Below, in pieces: positions 1-10,200 of a DNA stretch of 64,000 nucleotides. The stretch is from Nemertoderma westbladi. Taxonomy: Eukaryota; Xenacoelomorpha; Nemertodermatida; Nemertodermatidae. The DNA lies in NCBI GenBank assembly GCA_032718475.1, contig JAUCBJ010009132.1, positions 1-64,000 of the forward strand, given 5' to 3'. A model generated the notes under the pieces. That model saw only the letters and a program-made list of their open reading frames with translations, had not been told where the DNA came from and made no database searches. Made by a program: the position numbers and the translations under genes. The number at the start of each line of letters is the position of its first letter. Within the stretch, counting starts at the first letter, position 1.

Positions 1-1193
1 TGCGATATTGCTCTCATACCGTATATTAAATAATACATATAGTAGCGTGATGTCCCTTTAACAGTAGCGTACAACGCAAATAAATCTGTTAAACCCTTTG
101 ACCATCTGTAATTCTAGTCGATTAAGATATCGCGGCACCCACCGATATACTTGAAAGACAAAATTCTAGAATCAGTGGTTAACGTCCCCAGACAAGTTCT
201 GGAATAAACTGGTGCCCATCCTAAATATTAATTATTAATATTTACAAAATCTGTCAAATATCAGATCCTTTAAAATTCTAGTCGATTAAGATATCGTAGC
301 ACTTACCGATACTCTTAAAAGGACAAAATTCCTAGAATCAAGGATCCAAGTCCCCAGACACGTTCTGGAATAAAATTGTGTCTATTTAACATTAAATAAT
401 AAAATTTACGGGAATAAATTTAAATTCAGATATTTCAATGAATTTAATAAATTGTCATTTTATACAATTTATAACATTCCCAAAATTCCATTAATTAATA
501 GATCATGGGAGCGGAGATTCACTCTATTGGGTGTATTTGTGTGCGAGAATCTCCAATGTATAGTCAATAGCCGATAAAATTCATAGAATCATGTATAAAG
601 GGGATATTGACCATTAAAGAATTACTATTAAATAGCATCCCAGATCTGTATGCATGAGAATTACCCTAATTCTACCGCTAGCTTTCCATAATGTCACCAT
701 GGCAACAACCACGCTAGAATTAGAAGTGAGTTAAAAGAACAATAGAAGGCTTGCCCCATTGAATAGCATAGTGAATAAATAGCGCACTGCTAGTATCCAA
801 GGATACATAATAAATACAGTGACATTCTGGAAGGTACTGACTAACGGACAAATGGCCCGAATGTGTGCAGTTATGGCAGTTGTGTTGAATTTATGCGTTT
901 GTAGGTGAATGTTACTACTAAGGTGTGTTTACAGTAGCGAGTCGCAATCGTGGAAGTAGCCCTAACTCTCCAGAAAGAACCTGAAGTACATCTAAGCCTT
1001 TGGGACGGACAGTGGAGTGACTTGTGCCGGTTATCGTTGTCGTTGTGTAGCTACATCGTTGGCGAAAGCACAGCGACGATGGTACATCGGCGCTGAGGAT
1101 CTTACACTGTCCGGGGGCAAAAGAGGGGTAGGCAGCGACGCCCGCTAGCCTAATATATAAACTCATTATAATATTGATAAACTCATAGCAGAT
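1..1193 (+). other. Noncoding leader between pol and third ORF (copy A)
   Basis: About 1.2 kb without a convincing reading frame, conserved with 52531-53714 in BEL2. It contains a direct repeat: a block starting ATTCTAGTCGATTAAGATAT at 111 recurs at 275, each copy about 105 bp long and ending in a CCCCAGACA-GTTCTGGAATAAA motif. The 3' end, ATAAACTCATAGCAG at 1177-1191, reads like a splice acceptor two bases before the ATG. This suggests expression of the downstream ORF from a spliced or separately initiated RNA, which is inference. Confidence 0.55.
111..385 (+). repeat. Two-copy direct repeat in the third-ORF leader
   Basis: Two diverged units of about 105 bp, at 111-218 and 275-385 (period 164 bp). 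Each runs from ATTCTAGTCGATTAAGATATCG through a stretch resembling ACCGATAC-CTT-GACAAA to CCCCAGACA-GTTCTGGAATAAA. The same pair occurs in BEL2 at about 52642 and 52803. Preservation in two copies of the element suggests a cis-acting role, but I cannot assign one. Confidence 0.6.
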
Positions 1194-4100
1194 ATGACTG
1201 AGTTGATAGAAGATGATCTTGGTATCAGGGAGCGATATACTCTACCTTTACAAGCGTTTGTCGATAGCTTGATACGCGGCAACGCTGGTTCAACTACTAT
1301 GGAGGATGATGGTCGTTATATCGAACCGCCAATGTCCCCGGAGCAACTTCCGCGTGAATTGGATTATAGAAAGTTCACCGCTCGTTATACGCATCGTAAT
1401 GGTACGTATATGGACTTCTTAACTACTGGCCATCCTATCGATTTACACGATACGGACGATGTGGATACCGAAAGGGAAATGGTTTTATTTAAATATCATA
1501 CCCAGCGGAGTCAGAACGATAAACCAAGAATAGAACACGAGAACTCTATTCGAAACAGACTCGAAAGAGAAGACGTTGAAGAGCCGGATAAACGCAGCGA
1601 CTTCAACGATTATCTGGAATTCTTGAGAGAGACATACCTCAATATTGCCAGTCAACAAAATCTCGAAACTCGATATCCTCAAGGTATACATCATGATCCT
1701 ATGATAGAACTCAAACGACTCTATTTCACTATGATGTATCTTACCGCCGATCGACCGCTACCTGTCGTCCCAGATAGCTTCGAACAGATGGAGGAATATT
1801 GTAAAACTGGAGAACGATCACCCGCGTTTCCTTTGCAGGACGTGCGTCTTTGGTATTACTGCGACGAATGCCCTAGACCCAATCAGCAAACGGAAAGACA
1901 TAAACATCCGCGGAGACGTTGCGCTAAACACAGTTTTACACGATATACTTATGGGAGTTTCGAGCAAAACCTGTTCGACGTATCCCCTACGGTCGCTCGA
2001 CTCAAACGATCCTTGAACAAACCGATGATCAGAGTTCCGGAATACTCGGTCAGACCTCCGCATTCCTCAGTTAGACCTCAAACTCTTGACCCTAATAGTA
2101 TCACGGATCCTCCCGAACTGTACTCACTGTTCAAAGATCTAGTGTTACCCGAACAGTTGATCGGTGGCACTCCGGTAGTAGGCTCACTAGATATTCGCCA
2201 ACCCTACCTAGCTGGATTGGGACGTGGTCATTTAATATCGCCGTTTAACCCATACAACCGTCCCGGCTTCACCTCTATCCAACCCGTTACGGAAGTCGAA
2301 GAGAGCGTCGTACGAAACGCATTAGACGCTATTCGGCAGAAAATCGGAAAGGGAACGTACAATTGTTTGGAGAAGCGTAAATTGCAGCAACAAGTCCAAG
2401 CGGTGAAGGAATTAGCTTTACCCCAGTTCGATAGAGAAATACAAAATCTCGAGGAGGACATCGAACGTGGACGAACCTACTCTTTACAAGAGTTCCTAGA
2501 TGAGCGTCTACAACAACAAGCGGAGGAGAATCAGCTCGAGGAGAGACATATAGAACTGGATGAGAGAGAAGAAGCAGCTTTAGCTCAACCCGAAGCGCAA
2601 ATCCTTATGACGGATCTCTACTCTAAAACCATTCTTCATCCCTCGATGGTTCCCCATTTCGGAGACAAACTTTTTGCAACGGCACAACCCCAACCGGTTG
2701 ATATCAACCTAAGATCTCGAGATCTTATCGCTGACGCTCCTATGTTGCAGCGTCCGCCCATCGAAGCCGCTCGTGTCGATGGTATACTCGTTGAACCTCC
2801 GGACAATAGAGCGGATCTTGTCCGTCGCATGGTACACGATATAAACATACGCGCTAGACCTTTACCGGACTCGTTTTATGGGATCAAAGATCACCCTTAT
2901 TACGTCAATCTAAAACAATATTACATGGTAAAACCGGAAGATCCTACACATAGTCTGAAGTTTCTACCGCTAATAAATCCTCTCGATCTTGTCGAACTCG
3001 AACAACTGCAGACACATCTGGATCAGTTAGTTAAAGTAAACTCATTTCGAAAACCATATAATGTTTCCAGAATAGAGAAAGAAACAATACCTCCGTATAA
3101 TCTTGATGGATTCATCAAAACTCGTTTAGTGCACTGGAATCTTGACGTGTTATTCGAGGAGGAAAGAATACAACGATATGGAGATGTGGAAACATATACC
3201 ACGCAATATTTAAAGTATAGAGACCTACCTAATGCTAGCGAATGCGCTACCTTGTGGCATCCTGTGGGAATGACACTCGAAAACGCCACAAAAGAGTGGA
3301 ACGAAACTCTTAACGTTATCGAGATGTATGGAGTTGTCACTTACGATAACGAAGGTAGCGTTCCGGTTGGAGAACTTGGAACTACGCGGATGATACACAT
3401 ACGAGGACTCGCTGGTTCTACCCACGTATTTACTCGAGCGTGTTCCGACGTTATTGATTATTCTTTTGAAACTCTTACTGAGACACAAAAGAAACTCCGA
3501 CAGGGACAATTCGAACTCGCGCAGCGTTACGTCACCGACACCGAGCGCAAACCGGCCATGGGTATCGATGGATCGATGTTACCCCAACCCGTGCTCGAGA
3601 TGTTGTTTAACGAAAGAATCCTTAAAATCGGCTCAGCTGTTTATGGAGACCTACAGAACGACTTTCGGAATATGGAGAACATTCCCTACCCCTTCGTTGA
3701 TACTCAGCTGATTGCTCCTTGGGCAGAAGGCCAAGGTTTCTTCCGCACTATGTATGCCAATACACCCAGCGGAATTACTAAAGTACAACGAACCTCCATC
3801 GGACATCTTGCCTTTCAAGAATACGGATGGAATTTCAAGGTTGGAAATCCTATCAATTACCAACAAGTATACGGAGATCATTATTCTCGTTTATACTTTG
3901 ATGGACCATTGACCGCACCTGGCGCCGTGTATAGCTTTATGAGTGTTCCACTTCGTCCCTCCTTAGCTATATACACGATCTTTGAAAACGCAGCACTTGC
4001 CGGTTGGCTAGCCGATGTGTGCAGTCGTACCATACGCGCCCATCCCTTAATACTTGGAACCAAACTCGCCAAGTTAGATGAACACAATAAATTCATCCGC

Positions 4101-5447
4101 TTCGAATGTTTCAGGCGCTTTCTGACTCCGTTCCGTAACGTTGATAGTCAGTTCAATGACCGCGCTCTAACCAAACTCAGCCTGAGAGACTCAGCTGCGG
4201 AGAAGCTAAACAGCGCGGGATTTGCCCTCTTTCAGGACGTTTGTATACAGAACTTACATTCATCTGTTATACAAAGACCCCGAATACCCACGGGTTATTC
4301 TGTCGTGGAAGTTCAGACAGTGGGTCCTCTTGCGGAGACAGCCGCACCTACCTCAGCTATGCAATTGGAAGACGAACCAATATGCTTAGAAGCTGAAGCG
4401 ATTCAGCCTACAGCGCCCCGGAGCAGCGATAACGACTACGTCTTAGAGTGGTATCAAGGTCCACAATGTCTCACCGCATACGATTATCGACACGCTAACT
4501 ATGTTTCTCGAAAACGTTGTCGATTATGCGCATCGAGAGACCATTTCACCCCTATGGACTCAGACGTACCCTGCTCCTATTTCCACAAACAACCGATGAT
4601 GGAGATATATTGTGCGTATTGCAGACTTAATGACTCTCATATTTTTGCAGTCTGCCCCCAATTTATGACTCAATGCCACCACTGTCAACTTAAAGGACAT
4701 GCCAGTTATAATTGCCCCTTTAATCGCGATTTAGAGAGCGTAGATGAAATGATTACCCTGCGCTACATCCGAGCTTGGGAAGCGAACGCGGATTTACATT
4801 GTGAGTCCCGCCATCGCTACTACCCTGGACGCTCTTACGAGGGAGTTTACGCATTCCATCCTTATTTATTCGTGTCTGTGGAACAAAAAACACGCACACC
4901 GAGTTACGAACTAATGAAGCGTGTTGGTGAGTGTATTTCCACCAAATTTGTTCGAAAATACCTTAGGAACGTCAATCCTAACGATATTACTTCATACCAT
5001 TTGATCAATTATATCCATCAAGACCCTGAGTATGGCGATTTATTTATCAACTCGCACCCTGAGTTACAGGAAGTATCTCGACGGCCCTACGAATATCGAG
5101 GCCGAGAACGCGAGCTGGAAAGAACTATTAAACCAAGGAAGTTTCTCACCACTCACGGTCCGCCTACCGCCGTTGTCCAGACGACCCGTCAAGGACCAGT
5201 AGGAGCTGCTGTCCTAAGACGCGCCCTAAAGGCCGTTAGACCTCGCTCCACTGAAGTTGATATTGATCAACCAGGTACCTCAACCGGCGGATACACCGAT
5301 CGTAATCCTAAACCTTCTGATGCAATTGTATTGCACCCTTCACCCAGGAGTTACAGCCCTCCTAGTAAAGTGGCTCGCCCCAAAGAGAAAAGGACTCTTG
5401 CTAGCCTCAAAAAACTGCGTAAACGCCGTCCACGTAAGAAAGACTAA
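1194..5447 (+). CDS. Third ORF of BEL/Pao-type element: 1417-aa zinc-knuckle protein
   Basis: Intact 1417-aa frame between the leader and the 3' LTR. The first ~1050 residues match no family I recognise. Acidic/glutamine-rich stretches around 415-470 could form a coiled coil, and a conserved block around 700-830 includes YDNEG and an LPQPVLEMLFNERI-like motif. The C-terminal part has three cysteine motifs: C1109-X2-C1112-X4-H-X8-C; C1140-X2-C1143-X5-H1149-X4-C1154; and C1161-X2-C1164-X4-H1169-X4-C1174, the last being the canonical retroviral zinc knuckle. The protein ends in a strongly basic tail (KKLRKRRPRKKD). I see no signal peptide or membrane segment, so it is not a typical Env. Nucleic-acid binding is likely from the knuckles and tail; anything further is unknown. 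The start follows a splice-acceptor-like CAG. Diverged versions lie at 53715-55164, 34370-35520 and 28100-30519. Confidence 0.85.
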   Translation: MTELIEDDLGIRERYTLPLQAFVDSLIRGNAGSTTMEDDGRYIEPPMSPEQLPRELDYRKFTARYTHRNGTYMDFLTTGHPIDLHDTDDVDTEREMVLFKYHTQRSQNDKPRIEHENSIRNRLEREDVEEPDKRSDFNDYLEFLRETYLNIASQQNLETRYPQGIHHDPMIELKRLYFTMMYLTADRPLPVVPDSFEQMEEYCKTGERSPAFPLQDVRLWYYCDECPRPNQQTERHKHPRRRCAKHSFTRYTYGSFEQNLFDVSPTVARLKRSLNKPMIRVPEYSVRPPHSSVRPQTLDPNSITDPPELYSLFKDLVLPEQLIGGTPVVGSLDIRQPYLAGLGRGHLISPFNPYNRPGFTSIQPVTEVEESVVRNALDAIRQKIGKGTYNCLEKRKLQQQVQAVKELALPQFDREIQNLEEDIERGRTYSLQEFLDERLQQQAEENQLEERHIELDEREEAALAQPEAQILMTDLYSKTILHPSMVPHFGDKLFATAQPQPVDINLRSRDLIADAPMLQRPPIEAARVDGILVEPPDNRADLVRRMVHDINIRARPLPDSFYGIKDHPYYVNLKQYYMVKPEDPTHSLKFLPLINPLDLVELEQLQTHLDQLVKVNSFRKPYNVSRIEKETIPPYNLDGFIKTRLVHWNLDVLFEEERIQRYGDVETYTTQYLKYRDLPNASECATLWHPVGMTLENATKEWNETLNVIEMYGVVTYDNEGSVPVGELGTTRMIHIRGLAGSTHVFTRACSDVIDYSFETLTETQKKLRQGQFELAQRYVTDTERKPAMGIDGSMLPQPVLEMLFNERILKIGSAVYGDLQNDFRNMENIPYPFVDTQLIAPWAEGQGFFRTMYANTPSGITKVQRTSIGHLAFQEYGWNFKVGNPINYQQVYGDHYSRLYFDGPLTAPGAVYSFMSVPLRPSLAIYTIFENAALAGWLADVCSRTIRAHPLILGTKLAKLDEHNKFIRFECFRRFLTPFRNVDSQFNDRALTKLSLRDSAAEKLNSAGFALFQDVCIQNLHSSVIQRPRIPTGYSVVEVQTVGPLAETAAPTSAMQLEDEPICLEAEAIQPTAPRSSDNDYVLEWYQGPQCLTAYDYRHANYVSRKRCRLCASRDHFTPMDSDVPCSYFHKQPMMEIYCAYCRLNDSHIFAVCPQFMTQCHHCQLKGHASYNCPFNRDLESVDEMITLRYIRAWEANADLHCESRHRYYPGRSYEGVYAFHPYLFVSVEQKTRTPSYELMKRVGECISTKFVRKYLRNVNPNDITSYHLINYIHQDPEYGDLFINSHPELQEVSRRPYEYRGRERELERTIKPRKFLTTHGPPTAVVQTTRQGPVGAAVLRRALKAVRPRSTEVDIDQPGTSTGGYTDRNPKPSDAIVLHPSPRSYSPPSKVARPKEKRTLASLKKLRKRRPRKKD

Positions 5448-5516
5448 CTGTTTAGAGTATTTTTATATTTTAGAAACTGTGATTTGTTATATTTTATAGA
5501 CTTAAATCCCATTTTC

Positions 5517-5525
5517 TGGGAGCGG
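5517..5525 (+). promoter_or_regulatory. Polypurine tract, copy A
   Basis: TGGGAGCGG lies immediately before the LTR start TGTAAAAGC. The same purine-rich segment precedes the BEL2 3' LTR at 55234-55242 but is absent before the BEL2 5' LTR. That is the pattern expected for the plus-strand primer of reverse transcription. Confidence 0.6.
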
Positions 5526-6685
5526 TGTAAAAGCTTTTGCGTAATTAGCTGGTTATTTTCCCGTAAAGTACTCTGTAGTTGGTTTACCAGGCATAAAAAG
5601 GCCGTGTCCTTACTGTACTGGTGTTTTAGAGGACATAAAAGTCATTTCTTCGGTATGTGTACTTTAGAGGACATAATCCGCAATTTTGTGACGCAATAAG
5701 CTGGATCCTCTTGAAAACAGTGTCGCTACCATGACGACGGCTAACAGCTGATATTGCCACGTCGAACATCTCTTTGTTCTTTGTTCTCTCTTTGTTCGGT
5801 CGACCAATCAGAGCGTTTTTTGACTCTGTGTTGGAGGTTGGATACAGAAACTCATGAATTCAGTGTTATGTTTTTGCCCAGAGCCTAAGAACACCGGCTT
5901 TTGGCACCTCCGTGTTTCAGTCTTTAGCTTAACATTAGTAGGCTTAATTATAGAACGTATATCTGTTATCAAACCAAAACAACTCAACTCTTACCTTAAC
6001 ATATCATACATATCTTACTTAACAATACTGCTTTGCTGTCGGTTATTCATTATATTTGTTGATGAAATATTATATCGGAATACTGATCAAAATTCAGACA
6101 CCCCAATCTTCTTGATATACTAAAGGTTAGAGAGACCGGATACATATAACGATTGCGACTTACATTAAGTGGTTTGAAGTGAATCTAATGCTATTTCATA
6201 GGCCCGACATAAATTGTCTGTTGCTCTCTTTATATGTGACTAAAATTAGTGAAGGTCGGCAGATTAGTGTGCAGTATTGTGCAGCATTGTGTATGATTGT
6301 AACTGATAACAAAGCATTTCCTAAAGAATGCGCCATATACGTGAATCTATAGCCATTCCGTTGTGTCTAGTTTAAGTCATAACTCTGTTTACATATTTAG
6401 AGCGCCACGTCCTAAAGGAACTGTTAATATTTCCCGAAAGTGAATAATATTTGTCAGAGATTATATATTACGATCAGTCGAATAATACAGTAGGCTTACA
6501 CCTCAATCAAGTTAAGCTTCCGAATCCAGTCTCCCGGGTATATCCAGCGGGTGAATGGTTGCGCATAGACTGGCTTCGGCTAATGTAGTGTATCAAATAC
6601 TCGTCATAGGCTAAAGACTATCTATCATCTAAAAGACATCCCAATTTGGCAGGTTAAACTGTCAAAGGTCTTAAAAGCGCAAACA
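5526..6685 (+). repeat. 3' LTR of copy A
   Basis: About 1160 bp, from TGTAAAAGCTTTTG to AAAAGCGCAAACA. It is clearly homologous to the BEL2 LTRs over the whole length but diverged, with substitutions and indels especially in the first 350 bp. Shared landmarks include the GTCGGCAGA-TAGTGTGCA block, CCTAAAGGAACTGTTAATAT, CCCGGGT-TATCCA and TTTGGCAGGTTAAACTG. The LTR has TG...CA ends. The minisatellite begins at the next base. Confidence 0.85.
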
Positions 6686-7284
6686 GGCGGGGTGTGTTGG
6701 GTGCAACAAGGTGCATTGCATCGAGTGGCGGGGTGTGTTGGGTGTAACAAGGTGCATTGCATCGAGTGGCGGGGTGTGTTGGGTGTAACAATGTGCATTG
6801 AATCGAGTGGCGGGGTGTGTTGTGCCCTGAATCGAGTGGCGGGGTGTGTTGGGTGTAACAAGGTGCATTGCATCGAGTGGCGGGGTGTGTTGGGTGTAAC
6901 AAGGTGCATTGCATCGAGTAGCGGGGTGTGTTGGGTGTAACAAGGTGCATTGCATCGAGTGGCGGGGTGTGTTGTGCCCTGAATCGAGTGGCAGGGTGTG
7001 TTGGGTGCAACAAGGTGCATTGCATCGAGTGGCGGGGTGTGTTGGCTGTAACAAAGTGCATTGCATCGAGTGGCGGGGTGTGTTGGGTGTAACAATGTGC
7101 ATTGAATCGAGTGGCGGGGTGTGTTGTGCCCTGAATCGAGTGGCAGGGTGTGTTGGGTGTAACAAGGTGCATTGCATCGAGTGGCGGGGTGTGTTGGGTG
7201 TAACAAGGTGCATTGAATCGAGTGGCGGGGTGTGTTGGGTGTAACAAGGTGCATTGAATCGAGTGGCGGGGTGTGTTGGGTGTA

Positions 7285-10200
7285 ACAAGGTGCATTGCAT
7301 CGAGTGGCGGGGTGTGTTGTGCCCTGAATCGAGTGGCGGGGTGTGTTGGGTGTAACAAGGTGCATTGCATCGAGTGGCGGGGTGTGTTGGGTGTAACAAG
7401 GTGCATTGCATCGAGTGGCGGGGTGTGTTGGGTGTAACAAGGTGCATTGCATCGAGTGGCGGGGTGTGTTGTGCCCTGAATCGAGTGGCTGGGTGTGTTG
7501 GGTGTAACAAGGTGCATTGCATCGAGTGGCGGGGTGTGTTGGGTGTAACAAGGTGCATTGCATCGAGTGGCGGGGTGTGTTGTGCCCTGAATCGGGTAGC
7601 GGGGTGTGTTGGGTGTAACAAGGTGCATTGAATCGTGTGGCGGGGTGTGTTGGGTGTTACAAGGTGCCCTGAAAGGAGTGGTGGGATGTGTTGTGTGCAA
7701 CAAGGTGCACTAAAACGAGTGGCGGATGTGTTTAACAAGGTGCCCTGAAAGGAGTGGTAGGATGTGTTGGGTGCAACAAGGTGCACTGAATCGAGTGGCG
7801 GATGTGTGTAACAAGGTGCCCTGAATCGAGTGGCCGGGTGTGTTGGGTGTAACAAGGTGCACTGACTGGAGTGGTAGGATGTGTTGGGTCCAACAAGGTG
7901 TCCTGAATCGAGTGGCGGGGTGTGTTGGGTGTAACAAGGTGCATTGAATCGAGTGGCGGGGTGTGTTGGGTGTAACAAGGTGCATTGAATCGAGTGGCGG
8001 GGTGTGTTGGGTGTAACAAGGTGCATTGAATCGAGTGGCGGGGTGTGTTGGGTGTTACAAGGTGCCCTGAAAGGAGTGGTGGGATGTGTTGTGTGCAACA
8101 AGGTGCACTGAAACGAGTGGCGGATGTGTGTAACAAGGTGCCCTGAAAGGAGTGGTAGGATGTGTTGGGTGCAACAAGGTGCACTGAATCGAGTGGCGGA
8201 TGTGCGTAACAAGGTGCCCTGAATCGAGTGGCCGGGTGTGTTGGGTGTAACAAGGTGCACTGAATGGAGTGGTAGGATGTGTTGGGTGCAACAAGGTGCA
8301 CAGAATCGAGTGGCGGGATGTGTTGGGTGCAACAAGGTGCACAGAATCGAGTGGCGGGGTGTGTTGGGTGTAACAAGGTGCATTGAATCGAGTGGCGGGG
8401 TGTGTTGGGTGTAACAAGTGCATTGAATCGAGTGGCGGGTGTGTTGGGTGTAACAAGGTGCATTGAATCGAGTGGCGGGGTGTGTTGGGTGTAACAAGGT
8501 GCATTGAATCGAGTGGCGGATGTGTGTAACAAGGTGCCCTGAATCGAGTGGCCGGGTGTGTTGGATGTAACAAGGTGCATTGAATCGAGTGGCGGGGTGT
8601 GTTGGGTGCAACAAGGTGCACTGAATCGAGTGGCGGGATGTGTTGGGTGCAACAAGGTGCACAGAATCGAGTGGCGGGGTGTGTTGGGTGTAACAAGGTG
8701 CCATGAATGGAGTTGCCGGATGTGTTGGGTGTAACAAGTTGCCCTGAATCGAGTGGTGGGATGTGTTGGGTCCAACAAGGTGTCCTAAATCGAGTGGCGG
8801 GGTGTGTTGGGTGTAACAAGGTGCATTGAATCGAGTGGCGGGTGTGTTGGGTGTAACAAGGTGCATTGAATCGAGTGGCCGGATGTATTGGGTGTAACAA
8901 GGTGCATTGAATCTAGTGGCGGGGTGTGTTGGGTGCAACAAGGTGCATTGCATCGAGTGGCGGGGTGTGTTGGGTGTAACAAGGTGCATTGCATCGAGTG
9001 GCGGGGTGTGTTGGGTGTAACAATGTGCATTGCATCGAGTGGCGGGGTGTGTTGTGCCCTGAATCGAGTGGCGGGGTGTGTTGGGTGTAACAAGGTGCAT
9101 TGCATCGAGTGGCGGGGTGTGTTGGGTGTAACAAGGTGCATTGAATCGAGTGGCCGGATGTGTTGGGTGTAACAAGGTGCCATGAATCGAGTGGCCGGAT
9201 GTATTGGGTGTAACAAGGTGCATTGCATCGAGTGGCGGGGTGTGTTGTGCCCTGAATCGAGTGGCGGGGTGTGTTGGGTGCAACAAGGTGCATTGCATCG
9301 AGTAGCGGGGTGTGTTGGGTGTAACAAGGTGCATTGCATCGAGTGGCGGGGTGTGTTGTGCCCTGAATCGAGTGGCGGGGTGTGTTGGGTGCAACAAGGT
9401 GCATTGCATCGAGTGGCGGGGTGTGTTGGGTGCAACAAGGTGCATTGCATCGAGTGGCGGGGTGTGTTGGGTGTAACAAGGTGCATTGCATCGAGTAGCG
9501 GGGTGTGTTGGGTGTAACAATGTGCATTGCATCGAGTGGCGGGGTGTGTTGTGCCCTGAATCGAGTGGCGGGGTGTGTTGGGTGCAACAAGGTGCATTGC
9601 ATCGAGTGGCGGGGTGTGTTGGGTGTAACAATGTGCATTGCATCGAGTGGCGGGGTGTGTTGGGTGTAACAATGTGCATTGCATCGAGTGGCGGGGTGTG
9701 TTGTGCCCTGAATCGAGTGGCGGGGTGTGTTGGGTGCAACAAGGTGCATTGCATCGAGTGGCGGGGTGTGTTGGGTGTAACAATGTGCATTGCATCGAGT
9801 GGCGGGGTGTGTTGTGCCCTGAATCGAGTGGCAGGGTGTGTTGGGTGTAACAAGGTGCATTGCATCGAGTGGCGGGGTGTGTTGGGTGTAACAAGGTGCA
9901 CTGAATGGAGTGGCGGGGTGTGTTGGGTGCAACAAGGTGCATTGCATCGAGTGGCGGGGTGTGTTGGGTGTAACAAGGTGCATTGCATCGAGTGGCGGGG
10001 TGTGTTGGGTGTAACAAGGTGCATTGCATCGAGTGGCGGGGTGTGTTGTGCCCTGAATCGAGTGGCGGGGTGTGTTGGGTGTAACAAGGTGCATTGCATC
10101 GAGTGGCGGGGTGTGTTGGGTGTAACAAGGCGCATTGCATCGAGTGGCGGGGTGTGTTGTGCCCTGAATCGAGTGGCGGGGTGTGCTGGGTGTAACAAGG

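Larger units (their letters stand above)
1..6685 (+). mobile_element. BEL/Pao-type LTR retrotransposon, 3' half (copy A)
   Basis: The window opens inside an element. Positions 1-1193 align base by base, with scattered differences, to 52531-53714 of the complete element BEL2. The third ORF (1194-5447) matches the one in BEL2, and 5526-6685 matches both BEL2 LTRs. By analogy, the 5' LTR and gag-pol of this copy lie upstream of the window. Assignment to BEL/Pao rests on BEL2, whose Gag-protease is of BEL type; no gag or pol of copy A is visible. The 3' LTR ends in ACA and abuts the minisatellite directly, so the element probably inserted into that array. Confidence 0.8.

Noticed and set aside
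1194-5447. Envelope protein for the third ORF because of its position
   Set aside because: No signal peptide, transmembrane segment or fusion-peptide-like stretch was seen; the C-terminus has zinc knuckles and a basic tail instead.
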